Below are positions 35,338-47,724 of a stretch of DNA of 64,000 nt, in pieces. The position numbers and the translations under genes were made by a program. Source of the stretch: Moniliella sp. 'wahieum' (lineage: Eukaryota; Basidiomycota; Moniliellomycetes; Moniliellales; Moniliellaceae). The stretch lies in the NCBI GenBank assembly GCA_003971905.1, contig RSEE01000055.1, forward strand, positions 62,001 through 126,000, in the 5' to 3' direction. How positions within the stretch are numbered: the stretch's first letter is position 1; every line of letters starts with the position of its first letter. The notes beneath the pieces were generated by a model, which had not been told where the DNA came from, did no database searches, and saw only the letters and a program-made list of their open reading frames with translations.

Positions 35338-37352
35338 GCGGGGCGCTGGAGAGGAGAGGTGAGGGCAGGAGAGGTGAGGGCAGGAGAGGTGAGGGCAGGA
35401 GAGACGGTGAACCAACAGGAAAATGGGAGCAGTCTCTTCTTTAAAGCACCGCACCAAGTAACACAGCAGGAGAGTGGGAGGGCAGAGGACCCTGCGGCGG
35501 AAGAAGCGGGTGGTGGTGTGGGGAAAGCGTATCGTGTGCAGACGGGGCCGAGACGCCGCATCAGACCATTGTCTTGCCCTATGATGGATCCGATCATCGA
35601 TCATGCCCCTCGTTGGCCCGCACGCCGCCAGCACACAGCAGCAGGCCCACCCACGGGCGAGGCGACAGAAGGATGCTGCTCGGTCCGGTGCGCACGTTCT
35701 CTGCGAAGAGGAGAACAGCGTGTCCATCCCGCCCCAGCGCCCAGCCTAGAACGCCAGCCGCCCCATGCCCCGCCTGGGACCATGCTGCGCTGGGCTGCCG
35801 GCCCCTGCCCATCACCTCTCCCCCCTCGGAGGCCAGATGGCAGAGACGGCGTACACGCGAGCACACGCCCCGGAGTACATATTGGCGGTATAAACCACCT
35901 GCTTGCCCAATGGCCGCTCGGCTGAAGCGCGCAAGGCGGGCAAGCCATAGCGCACGTGCCGTACGCCCCACACGGCCCAGCACCCGGCCACTGTCCCTGC
36001 AGCATCGCGTGTCACATGTCAGTGGTCACCGGTTGCATGTCACATGTCACCGGTCGCAGGGGAATTCACATGCAGAGGTCCAACGCCCAACTTTTTCCAC
36101 CTTCATCCACCGGCCGCCCCCGCTCTTCTCCGTCGGCACAACCGTCCGTTTGGGTCAGCGCTTTTAGCCGGCCGAGCCGAGAATCGAGCGGCACAGAGAG
36201 GGTTGCCCTGGGTTACCCGGATGGAAAAGCGTTGCTTCTTACCCAGCTGGCTGCGTCCGTGGCCAACCAGCCGAGAGAGATCAACGATCAACATCAAAAC
36301 AACCCAATAACAGGGCAACAATTAACTTACTGTAGCGCCCCGCCCTGCCTCCTACCCTGTAACCTGAACCTGTAACCTGTAACCGGTAACCGGTAACCCC
36401 GCACCCCACAGACCAGCCCAGGTCCCAGGTCCCAGGTCCCAGGGCCACAGCGCAAAAATGCGTGGAGCGTAACAACAGAGCTCGCCGAGCCAGAAGGAGA
36501 CCCAGGCCTCACAGGCATCATGCATCAGGCCTCAGGCCTCACAGTGGCCTCAGGCACGCAAAGGACGACGGCTGATCGAATCGAGCTGATCGACATGATC
36601 GCTTGATCGGCTCGGCGCCCCGAAGCTCCCCTACCGCCTTCCTTTCTTACCCCACAGACTGTCTCTCTTTTCTTGGCCTTTTGGGTGTTTGGCAAATTTG
36701 ACGCTTAGACGCAGGGAAGAAAAGCACACTGGGCATGCACCACGCGTCAGACACCATGCAGCCGGCAGGTCGTCGATCATCATCGTTCCTAGGCCTTTAG
36801 GCCTTATGGCCTTATTGCAGGAACTGGGTGAGAGTGTGTTGAATGTTGCTACAGTCAGTTGATGAACGTTGAACGTACGTTGAACGGCTGAGGTCTGTTG
36901 AGACGTTGACGGTAGACGCGTTGCCGGTTGGTAAACCGTTGGTACTAATCGTAGACGAAGAAAGGTTGACGCAACGTTGATGCGTCGCGCCATCGTTTTC
37001 CGCTCCAGCAGGCCCCGATGCTCATCCGCTCTTCCCCCGCCGTAGTTGGGTGCCTAGACACTTCCCATCTTCCCTCCCAAACGGGACAAACAAGCGACGT
37101 CTTTTCACCCACACCCACCCATGAATCCTCTCGACCGTGATCACGTAGGCTGCCTTATACCTACGACGGTCCACATTCATGTCATCCCCCAGCCCACTTC
37201 GCTATCGTAACATCCTGACCATTCTGCGCTCATCCCACTCCTCCTGCAGACACCCCAAGCGACACCGAGCGAAACGGATCATATGGTATAAAAAATGGCA
37301 GGCCAGATCCCGGATCAAGCTCCTACCGTGGAAAGCGGCGCCATAAGCGGAA
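35338..37352. other. Spacer with many palindromic heptads
   Basis: No gene recognised. It has (CAGGAGAGGTGAGGG)-type 15-bp repeats at 35352-35401 just upstream of the transporter ATG, CACATGTC/CACCGGT words at 36010-36060, (GTAACCG) units at 36371-36398, (GGTCCCA)x3 at 36420-36443, AGGCCTC x2 at 36527-36540, and AACGTTG words at 36860-36890. Confidence 0.55.
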
Positions 37353-40300
37353 TCAAGCGGCCCGCCGCGACGGAAGCGACGCAGCAGGAAGGCTGCGCGC
37401 CTGCAGTTTGCCCTGGATATCCTCGATCTTGGCGGCAAAACGGGCGGCGATGTGCTGTCGCTCGGTCCATTGCTTGGTGGGGACCGACGACGCGGGACTC
37501 CAGCGCTGGAGCGGGACCGAGGGGGGAGAAAGGCCGTGGAAGCACCGCCCTCCTCGGTGGCGGAAAGGGAAGGCTTAGGAACAACCGACTTGTCGGACCC
37601 CTTTTCCTTTTCTTTGTCCTTATCCTTGTCCATGTCCTGGTCCTTGTCTGTGCCCTTATCCTTGTCTTTGCCCTTGTCCTTCCTTGTCCTCTACTGGATC
37701 CGAACCTTTCTCGTCCGAAGGCATGTCGGCCAGCGACTTGCCGCGCGAGTGGCGGTGGCCATGTTTCTTGTGCTTGCGGTGCGAGCGGGGCGGCTTGAAG
37801 GTAGCGCAGGTAATGTCGAGCATCCGTGGTGTGGCAGCAAACTGGAGTGCTTGGTTCCGCACCGTCTTGGCTTGGAACAGAAGCGCGGTCAAGCCTTCTT
37901 GGCCCTCGGCCTTCTCCAGGGGCAGCACCTCGGCTTGCTGCTCCTCCTTGTCTTGTTCAACCTTCTGGACATCGTCTTCGTCCACCGACGGTAGCGCGGG
38001 GAGGGCGAACAAGGCGCTACGAAGATCGGCGCTCTTGAGGTAGGCATTCTCGTTGACCACGTGGTGCAAAGCGGCACGGAGAGAACGTACACGGTCGAGC
38101 AGGTAAGAGGTCTCAACGTCAATGGACGAGTAGGTAAACTCGGCGGTGCTTGTTTCTTGGCCCCCGGCGCGCCATCTGGACTGTCCTCGGTACTGGTAGC
38201 GGCAGCGGCGGTGGCCAGCTTGCGTGCGACCACCAAGTTTTTCTCCAGATCGTCAATCTCGTGTTTGAAGCGCATCGTTGGCTTCTTGGTAGGCCTGACT
38301 CTGTTTGAGCGTTTCCCCCAGCTCGTGTTTGAGGGAAACAATCTGTTCGGCCTGCTCCCGACTTGCCTTGAGCTGGCGGTTTAAGCGCTCCACCTTAATT
38401 CCATCTTCTTGCAAGCGCTCGTCCCGCCACTTGAGCTCGCGGTACAAGTCACGAATTTCGTCGGTCAACTTGGCCACCGTTCGCTCTGCTTCCACGTTAC
38501 GCATCGACTCAATCTTAACTTGCTCCACGCGGGCGAGCCATGGCTCGGCGCCCACAACTGCAGATCCAGTGGTCAGTTTTTCTCTTCATAACGGCACGGG
38601 GAAAAATCAGAAGGAACGCACGTTGCACAATGTTATCCGGCTCCTTGGCTACAACCAGCAGGGAAGAGACGGTAGCCACCATCGACGTTGTCGACTCGAG
38701 CGGTTTCGTCCAGGGCTCAGCGTCAAACACATTGAATCCTTCCTTGGTTGAATCGAGCACTTGCTTGAGGAAGTTGGACAAGAGACAGGGCATCTTGGAC
38801 GTTTTGACCTCGTGGGCATAAGTGGAGGCGGAGCGTGCCAAGGCAGCTGCAAATTCCACCAGCTCGGAACTGGTCTGAGTGAGAGTGGGCAAGGTAGAGG
38901 AGACAGCATCCATGCGAAGCGCTTCGGTATTGGCATGCAATCCCTCGAGGTGACGGAGGAACTTGTGCGAGGTAACCTTGGCTGCCTTGAGCTTGTCCAC
39001 CAACTCGTCCAGCGGACCAAACATTGCATTGTCCACGCTCTTTCCTCCGCCCCCAAGCTCCCACTCCACCGAGCCATCGACATGGAGCGCTGCAATGACT
39101 TGCCGCGTAAACGCCAGCGAGGCAAAGAGGGTATCCAGATCGTGTTCAAACAGCGACACACTCCCCACTTCCTTAGCTGACAGGTCCGGCTCGGCATCCG
39201 ACTCGATCACCATCCCACCCTCAACGACAGCATCTTGGTCGGCCGCAGCAAGCGCCTCGGCAAAGTCCTCGAGCTGTGTGATGAAGCGCAGGAGATCCGA
39301 AACGCACTCTGACTCTTTGAGTTCCTCCTTGCGCAGTGCTTCGATATACATATCCATCCTCCGCTCAACAGGAGCAAGCTCCTTGTACATCCGCGCCGCG
39401 GATGAAGGCGCTTGGGCTGCCATGTCCGACAATGGCTGAGATCTGTCGCGAGACGGCAGTAAAGTGGGCGAGGTGGCGCCTCATTTGGCAAATGGAGATG
39501 AGCTTTTCGTTGGGCGGGGGTGATCCAGCGACAGTAGTCTCGGAGCGCTCAAGTTGACGGGGAATGTCATAGTGGATTTCAATCACGTTCTTGATAATGT
39601 CTGCTTTTTGGTGGATGCGCTCAAAGAAGAGTAAAGCGTTGACCGCATCCGCATCTTCGTGGAAGAAGGCGGCAGGGAGATAGGGGCGAATAATATCGAT
39701 GTTCATCTGGGCCTGCTGAGCCGCCAACTTGCCCAACTCGAGTTCGATCGTCTTGGCCTGAGACTTGAGAATAGACGTTTGAAGCTTCATGTTGAGGTTG
39801 AGCATGGCTTGGGTCTGGCTGGCAAGCTTGCTGCCCCCGCCAACAGTTGCGAGAGCACTGGCGTCTGCTCCCTCTGTCTCCGATAGCCATTTGGCCCTCT
39901 CCTCTTGCAATCGTTCGACCTCAGATTGGAGCTGGATGGTAACTTCACGGAACTGAGCAAAGATCGCTTGGTCTTCAGCCACATTGGCCTCCAGGGTCTC
40001 GTTGCGGTGATGCTGTTCGGCAAGCTCGATCGCCTTGAGGTCAATCTCCTCTTGCAGTTGCTTCTCAGTCTCGATGTGAGTTTCCTCAAGTTCGTCATTG
40101 AGCTCCTTGAGTGCATCCAGATCCTCGATCACCGACTTCATCTCCTCAACTTTTTCGTTGAGAACAAGGTTGCGTTCGGTCAACTCTTCAAGCATCTCTT
40201 CTGCGTTAAGTGCATCGTCCAGTTGTACCTTGAGTTCTTCATCAAAGTCTCTGCACTTTCCAGACGCTCAGAAGCTTGTCGTACTGAGCTTGAATATTGA

Positions 40301-42340
40301 TCAGTTGGGCAAGCTCCTTGTCCATCTCAGCAATCTTGCGCCGCTGTTCAACGTCAGTCTCGTTGGTGATGTCGCGGAAACGGACGAGTGCTTCCTTGAG
40401 TTTTTCATTCTGCCGCTCCAATTGGGATGGTAGCTGCAGCGCGCATCTCTGCTGCCCCACCTCGCGATCCACCATTCGCCCTCCAAGCCCGCGGGAGAAG
40501 AAGCGCCGTCGTCGCGGAGGCGGTCCAAAGCGCCTGCTGCTGCTCCTGCAGCACCTCGAGATCGATCTGCAGCTCGTCGCGCGGAGTTTCTCTTGTTCCA
40601 ATTGTTCTTGAAGTAGCTCGACTTGTTCTTCTGCTACCTCCTTGTCGAGTTAGCCATCTCCAGTTGCTCGCTCATATCTTGAGCTTGCAGTTCCATCTGG
40701 TCACGTTGGCTCAACCATTCCTTCTCCATCTTTTCGTAGTTGCGCACATCTTGCTCCAGATCTTGCATCCGCTCCGCCATTTTCCCCTTTTGAGACAAGA
40801 ACTTATCCGCATCCTCCTTGTACCGTTCTAGCTCCCGCAAACGTTCACGATCTTCTTCCTTTTGGCGCTCGAGAACAGTTACCTTTTTGCGCAGGTCGAT
40901 CATTTCGCGCGACGAAAGCAGAGCGCCCTTCACGGGCGATGCGGACGTGGCCCCTCGCCCGGACGATGAAGGAGGCGCAGCGCCAAAGCGCATCGAAGGG
41001 GACAGAGCCATATTGGGTTCCTCTTCCTCGTCCTCATCATCTTCCGACTCGGGGGAAAGTCGAGTCAAGAACTCTGACCGTACCTCGGCACGATCTTGCT
41101 CGCTGGGATCAAACTCGAGCGAACTGGGCAAGACCAAGTCGTCCGAACCCTCCTCGGTCGGATCGCTACTTTGGCCAAACTGTGCTTGAAGCTCACCGAT
41201 GGCAGACGCCTGCCGCCGGGACTGAGAGGCCGCAGTCGCTTGAAGCGCAGGGCGAACAGAAGGAGCGGTGGTGCGGAGCGAGTTGGAACGGGAAGCCAAA
41301 GCGGTTGAAGATGGAGCAGTTGAAGTACCCGTCTGACGCGTGATAGGCGTGGCTACAGCTGCCCCTGGTCTACGTGCGGGAGTTGCTGTGACAGATGGGC
41401 GGGAACGGATGGGGGCGACTGTGGCAGGCACGCCGGGTGGCAGGGGTAGGACGCGGTGCCGCTGAACGGGTAGCAGTCGAAGGGCGCGAAGCAGGGGCGC
41501 GGGCCGCAGGAGTCGTGACGCCTGCTGCAGATGCAGCACGAGATGCGGCCGGAGAAGGAGATGGGCGAGCAGACGAGGCCGGCGTGCCCCTCGGTGTGGT
41601 CCCTGGGTGACCGAGGTGCGCATCCGTGGCGCTGCTGATCCAGGAGCCAATGCATCTCGTTTCAATGGCGAGCTGCGCATGGGGGTGGGCGTTGGGCGTG
41701 CTGACCCAGGGGTCGGGCCGGGCCGGCGGCGACTGATGAACGGGCTCTTATGCCGGGGGATGAAGTACGAGCAGCAGAAGGCGATGAAGGCGCCGCCGCC
41801 GCAGCCTTGACACGGGCGGTGGCCAAGGGAGTCGGACGGGGTGCCTAGATAGAATCAATGCAAGGGATTGAGTGTCAGCAAGAGCAGAGGCCATAGGGGT
41901 GGAGGCAGGACGTACAGCCGCGGGCGTACGAGCAGCCGTGGTGCGCACAGAGGTAGAAGTGCGAGGCGTGCCCACAGGGGGACAGCTGCGGGGCGGGAGG
42001 CGGAGATGCGCGCTGGAAGAGGCTCGTAGGGGTCGCTGGGTACGGAGGAAAGGTCGGCTGCCAGCTCATCGTCGTCGGGTATGCTCGAGGGCGCGCCTGC
42101 CGCTGGGAAGAACGTGGACCTGGCTGGGCCGAACAAACACGCCATGCAGGGCGGGCAGTCTTCGATGTACACGCGGCCCTGAACCGATCCGTCGTTCTTG
42201 CCGTTGGGCAGGTCGAGCACAATGCCGACCCACTGGCCGGGGGCAAAGTGGGGCTCGCCGAGATACATGATGTTGCCCGCCCCGAGCTTGTTGATCTCGA
42301 CGCGCTGGCCGACCCACAGGTGGGGTGCGCTGCCGCTCAT
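37353..42340 (-). CDS. Dynactin large subunit p150Glued
   Basis: Dynactin subunit that links dynein to cargo and to microtubule plus ends. ATG 42338-42340 starts MSGSAPHLWVGQRVEI, and the CAP-Gly domain follows: APGQWVGIVLD, then the signature GKNDGSVQG, then (after a shift) LHGVFVRPSQV. A Ser/Thr/Pro/Ala-rich basic linker (about 42000-41000) precedes long coiled coils. The first is 40940-39900 (REMIDLRKKVTVLERQKEED). The conserved dynactin domain is at 39850-39600 (NMKLQTSILKSQAKTIELEL, IIRPYLPAAFF). Further helices lie at 39430-38000. The tail is Lys/His/Asp-rich and the traceable end is KIEDIQGKLQARSL..RRAA with TGA at 37353-37355. About eight frame breaks or introns interrupt it. SEC13 lies upstream on the same strand. 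Confidence 0.88.
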
Positions 42341-42381
42341 GGTGAGCCGCGTGTGCTGCAACAGCAAGAGCAGGAAGGAGG

Positions 42382-42411
42382 GGTGGTGGTGGTGGTGGTG
42401 GTGGTGGTGGT
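42382..42411. repeat. (GGT)x10 microsatellite in the dynactin leader
   Basis: Ten GGT units (ACC on the transcribed strand) 42 nt upstream of the dynactin start codon, probably in its 5' UTR. Confidence 0.9.
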
Positions 42412-42756
42412 GGGAGGGCGTGGATGCGGGTGTGGCTGCTGCCGCGCTGGCTTTGCCCCACGCGCTGGAGCGGGGGGGCAACCCTACTGCCCAACCCTAG
42501 CGAGGCACCGCTGCGCTGAGTGTGTTGTGAGTTGTGAGTTGTGAGTACCGAGTGTCGGCTGGCTGCTGCTGGCTGATCGCTCGCCTGCCCAAAGGCCTAT
42601 CGTCTATCCCGCCCCCCTTTCCCACTTGCTGGCCATCGCGCACGATGGGCGGCCATGGCTCCCATCGACGCACCACATGTACATTGCTGCTTGCAAGCCA
42701 CCGGGGCGCAGTGCCTTATGCATCCATCCTGGTCCCGCAAACGTCAGCTGCCCATT

Positions 42757-44005
42757 CTAGCCCCCCCCCCCCATCAGGCACATAACGTACTCGTTCACGC
42801 ACTCCCACTCCCCCTTGAGGTTCTCCTTCCACAGCGTAACTTTGCCATCGCCGCACGACACGGCCAGCACATTGCCCGACATGGACCACGACACCTTCCA
42901 CACCGTATCCGGAAACTTGCCCTGGCCATCCGACGAAGGGTCAAGGCGGACCTGGGACCATTCGGACGCGCCCGCCTCCTGCGTCCAGATGAGCACGGTG
43001 CGGTCCTGCGATGCGCTGGCCAGTTGCGTTCGCGGCAGTCCCTGACCAGGAGCAAACGCCACATCGCGCACCCAGTCCGTGTGGCCCACCAGCGGCCCAG
43101 TCTCCTCGATCCACCGGTTTTGCTCTTCACTAAACTCCCAGAGCTTGACCACATTGTCGCAGCCGGCACTGGCGAATCTCCGCACGGGCGCCAGTGCCTG
43201 TGCTGCATCCTGCCCGGCCACAGGCTGCGCATTGACCAGGCTCCCGGGCACAACCGCCGGCGCCCAGGAAACCGCATTGCATCCAATCGGATGCGCCGTG
43301 ACCATGTCCACCGCCCAGGTCCCATTGACTGAAGCACACGCAGGCAGGTTAGTTGCGCCCATTCTACTACGCACAAAACGCAGGGCAGGTCCACGCACAG
43401 TTGAACGTCAACACCGACACATTTCCGTCCGAAGAGGCGCAAGCCAGAACCGCCCCCAGTTCCGGCGGCGCCCAAGCTAAGGAGTTGACCGAAGCCGAGT
43501 GCATGGCATGCTCCTTGATCTTCTGCCAAGAGCCGGTGGGTTGTTGGTGGTACCGTGCGCCACGCGCCGGCGCTGCCGCGGGCGTCTCCTCGTACTTCCA
43601 AATCAACACTTTGCCATCGTACGATGCGCTGGCCAAGATCGAGCCGAATTTGGGGTGGGCCCATGCCACCTGCCACACCGGGCCCTCGTGGCCACCAGCG
43701 ACACCCCTGGGCCCGTCGCAGCACCATCCACCACATCAAACACTTTGACACTCCGATCCGAGCTGCACGTCGCCAATCGGCCCGTAAAAGTCCAGCTGGG
43801 CATCGCTGGACAGAATCAAATGTGTCAGTATAGCTCCTCCCCAACCAGAAGCACACGCCACCTACAATCATATCCTCATGTTGAGTCTCGATCGTTTTGG
43901 GCTCCGTCACGGGCGGGGCAACGGGCACAGCAGCAAGAGCCTGCGAGCGGACATAGAAATGGTCAGGGGAAGGCTCGAGAGGCGGCGCAAAGTGGGGCAT
44001 ACCAT
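42757..44005 (-). CDS. SEC13: SEC13, COPII coat and nuclear pore WD40 protein
   Basis: Seven-bladed (with Sec31) WD40 protein of the COPII outer coat and of the Nup84 complex. ATG at 44003-44005 is followed at once by a 62-nt intron (43941-44002, GTATGC..CGCAG), then [11 protein letters not shown] 60-nt intron (43806-43865) follows, then [19 protein letters not shown]. Later blocks are [40 protein letters not shown], and, after a 70-nt intron (43329-43398), [53 protein letters not shown] and [20 protein letters not shown]. It ends near a C14 run (42763-42776). Small shifts occur at the intron seams and near 43700. It is co-directional with and 417 bp upstream of the dynactin gene. Confidence 0.93.
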
Positions 44006-44896
44006 CAGGCAGAAAAAACAAGGCGGCAGTCAAGGGTGGGAAGACGTCAACAAGCGCGATCGAGACTCGTCGTGGCGTTGGCGCGAGCTAGCCACGTTGC
44101 TCCAACGAACAGCCAAACTGGTCCCGTGCCTGGTCTGCTTATGTAATGTCTACCTTACATTTTCACTTGCCCGTCGTGTCCGATGTTCAACCAGTTGTGC
44201 ACCCTTCAATGGTTACAGAGGGGGAGGTTATCCGCGCTTGTTGCAAGCATAGTGGCCGTTGCTTCAATGGGGGAAGAACAGGCGATAGTATGGAAATTGG
44301 AATCCTCCGTCGCGGTACCACTCCATCCTCGCCCCGATCATGCATCAGCTCAGGGGAGCAGAATTGCATTGAATTGAATCTAGTCACATCGCTCATCGAC
44401 ACATGCTGAATCTTCGCTCCTCCCAATTTCGATGGGACGCGGAGAGATGCGGTGCCGACCCGCCAGGGTTTCTTTTCGCTCGCCAAGGGGCCGAGAGACG
44501 GGCACGAAGGGTTGGGAATCGACTGCTCAGATGCAAGAGGAAATAAGTATAAACAGTATATACGTGCACACCTATCGTGGTGGTGAATACAAAAAATCGT
44601 CAGGGGGGTACAAGATGAAGAGTCGCGCATCGGGGAAGGCAAAAGGGAATGTCGTGATCGCGGCGCAGGTTATGTCGGGTATATATCAAGTAGAATCGTT
44701 AGAGGGGAGAGGGGGGGTCCAAAACGGGGGTGGAATCAAACGGAGTTGTCAAACCACCCAACACAGCACCGAAAGCAACCGCAACGTCAGCTGCTGGTAC
44801 CTGGATTCGAGGCCAATCCCGTCCGGGATCAGGAACATTTGACGTCAAGGAAATTGTTGCAGCAGTCCCCCAGCTGGACAATGTCTTCCGTCGAGG
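44006..44896. other. Spacer, nothing recognised
   Basis: Region between the SEC13 5' end and the 3' end of the next minus-strand gene. Small open stretches have no family features. No RNA gene seen. Confidence 0.45.
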
Positions 44897-46258
44897 CTAC
44901 CGACCACACTTCGTATTCGGCCTGGTGGGGGGGCACCAGCCGCGCGATGCGAGACGACGAGCGAGATTGTCACGGTACGCCAACTCTTTGCTGAGCAGAT
45001 GAGCACAAGCCCGACCGGGGCCGAGGCAGATGAATCGCTCTACCCAGCCTCCAGCAGGGCCTCGATGCGCTGAGCCAGTGGACCGGACGGGCCAATGCGC
45101 CGTGCAAGTCCAGGCGAAGGTCGCGTTGGGTGGCCAGCCATTGGCCAGTGAACGGACTGAGGAGACCGAGACCACGCGAGGGGGCAAGGGGCAGGTTCGC
45201 CACGGCGGGACGGACCAAGTCCGCGCCCTTCATCGCTGTGGTGTGGTACGGTCCGGAGGTAGGGATATTAACCGCCTTGGCGCCGTAGCCACGGAGACGA
45301 AGCGGTCGGTCACGTACTGCACTGCGCTCCGTGTCCCGGCCAGAACAAGTTGGAGGGAAGAGTTGATGTTGGCCACCTCGGCGTACTCATCGGGAGCGAC
45401 GCCCTGCACCAAGCCTGCACGAATGTCGCCCATGGCCACCTCGATCTCCAACAGCGCGGCATACAGTTTGCCCGGTTGGAGCATCACGCCAACATCAAGG
45501 GGCGACGGTCCCTCTGCGTCGTCCACGCGCCCATGGAACCCCACGAGTCGTACACACTCAGTGGAGGCATCGTGCCTGGGGGGTAAAATCGGGTGAGTGC
45601 GCACATGGATCGTAGACGCCAGGCCATAATGACGCAGCAGTCTTACTCCATCGGTAAACTCCAACTCACCTGCGAGCACCAACGACGATAGGTTACCCAA
45701 ACCGTGGCCAACGCCACCTGAACATGGTCGCGAACCAAGTCGACCGCAAATTCGGTACGAAGAACTTGTAAGAACGACATGGTCGCCGTGAAGATCGCCG
45801 GCCAAGCATTTCGCCCGCGTCAAGTTGAGCTGGTCGCAACCAAAGACCATGTCCCGGAGCCAAGCCGCGGATGGGCCACGGCCGTCGCGAGTGGGATCGG
45901 CGTAGGCTGTGGTGGACAAGGCAGCTTCAAACGCGGCACGTTGCGCGGACGACCGGGACCACTCGGGCAGATCCACAGGGCGGTCCTGCGGGTCAAAGGA
46001 GCGCACCAGCGCTTTTTCGGCATCAACCCACACTTTCTCGGCCGCCCGAAAGGTACGCGACAATTTCTGGGTCATGCCAATGTACTGCGATCCCTGTCCG
46101 GCAAACACCAGAGCAGTGCTCTTATGACGCAGAGACGAATCCCTGGCCTCATTCCGACCCATCCGGCAGCCGAGACGACTCCAGAAGAAGGGGAAAAATA
46201 GGTGTGTTGCGGGAGCGGGCGTTTGGTTCGGGTGGAGGGTGAATACTGATCGTTGCAA
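44897..46258 (-). CDS. MCT1: Malonyl-CoA:ACP transacylase-like (mitochondrial type II FAS), altered active site
   Basis: Family role: load malonyl units onto mitochondrial acyl carrier protein. A leader of about 45 residues precedes TALVFAGQGSQYIGM, the opening motif of acyltransferases. Next are AEKVWVDAEKAL and AILTATMSFLQVLRTEF. In a neighbouring frame comes VGHGLGNLSSLVLAGELEF, where the nucleophile elbow GHSLGE is expected. The later SGPYHTT block (about 45240-45258) supplies the usual catalytic His, and the C-terminus has PVHW and ERFICLGPG. The GHGLGN codons at 45692-45709 read Gly where the catalytic Ser belongs. Frame breaks occur near 45960, 45710, 45255 and 45080. Either a pseudoenzyme, a divergent lineage variant, or base errors. 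Confidence 0.8.
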
Positions 46259-47724
46259 CCCCCAGGTGGTGGAAGAGAGGTGAGTACTTTTGGTAGATAA
46301 GAGATTGAAAAGGAAATCGGAATGGAACGGACCTCATGAACGTAGTTCGCGCCTTGCTCCTTCTCAATCTGTTGTTGGTGGGCGCGCAGACTGAGGAGGT
46401 GGGGCTGCTCACGTTTTCCCTCAGGGGAAAAGGGGGGACTGCGAAGACGGTTTCTCCGCCCCCAGTTGGGTGTTGCACCGGTACCAGGGGAGCCTACAAT
46501 GCCTCGGCTCGGGTGGGGATCAGGAGCTTGGTATCGGCCCCACGTCAGACCGCGGGGTAGGAGGGGAGCCGAGGTGTGGGAGGAGTGGGGGCTCAGCCAG
46601 AGAAGACGAAATGGAGCGTGGGGTGGAGATGGTGAGAGAACGAGGGAGCAAAAGCCGCAGTCGCCATGTCGGGCTCCCTTTGGAGGCGAACGAAGTGCTG
46701 AGCCGGCTGGGATGGCGAGCGCAGGCAACGCGGGGGGCACTAAGCATAGCGGGGGATGATAGAAGACACACTCACGCACGGATTGCAAACAGGCTTTAGC
46801 GCGGACAAGGGGAGACGGAGATGGTGGCAAGGGCCGAGCAGGGGCCCCAGATGAGGATGATCTTGTTGCTGGTGGGATCCGATGCCAGAAAAAATGAGAT
46901 GGCGGGCGGAAGGGGAGATGGGATTGGGGAGAGGGCGCAGCCGTACGGCGGATGAGCGCCACACACAACAGCAGCCCCACAAGAGCGTGGAGATGTGGGG
47001 CTGGTGGGTGAGCCCATCGAACATGGCCGCTGTATAGGCGGGAGTGGCGTCGGATGGGAGAATCGATACCAAGGCACCGATCGAGCGGCTGCCGGGAGCG
47101 GCGACCGGCCTTAAAGCTTGCCGCTTTCCTAACGCTTAGTACGTTGACCGGCGCGGCCGCCGCTCTGCGGGGTCGGCACAGCGCCAGTGTAGTCTGTGCT
47201 TGGCAAAGCGCAGGCCCAGTGCCTGTTCCAGCCCATGGCGGCCATCCACCCGCGCCCGCTTCGCATCGCCACAGTGCCGCCGGGCCAACGTCCAGCTCGC
47301 TGCCCCTCGTTTTCTGTATACCAGCACCGGCAGCCGAGATCGCCGACGTCTCGTCCTGTCGTGAGCCGGTTGCTATTCCCCTTGTATTATCGCCATCAAG
47401 GCACATTATGGACAAAAATACATTTACTTTGGCACGAAAAGTCTGTGCGTGGGGAGGGGTATCAGGAGCCTGCGTCAATGGATGAGCCCCATCCAGCGTT
47501 AAGATGATGTTCCGATCACTGTGCGTCCACAGCCCTGCGTTGACAGGAAAAGTAGCCCGGACAGAAGAGGGACGACGTAAAGCGCGTTATCAGGATGCGA
47601 GGGGCGATTTTGGGCAGAAGAGCAAAGGCGCCGAAGAAAACAAAACCCAACATGCAAGTCAATGGAGACGGAGCAGCACGGCTCACAATGGGCGGCTCGC
47701 TAAAGCTGTGCGCGTTGTACTCAA
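46259..47724. other. Spacer with a long minus-strand open frame of doubtful meaning
   Basis: The minus strand is open from 47478 down into the MCT1-like gene. Blocks such as AAMFDGLTHQPHISTLLWGC (about 47020) and a hydrophobic SHFFWHR / LVGLLLCVALI stretch look weakly protein-like. No ATG context, intron pattern or family was recognised, and the high GC content explains long open frames. A small membrane protein gene remains possible. Confidence 0.35.
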
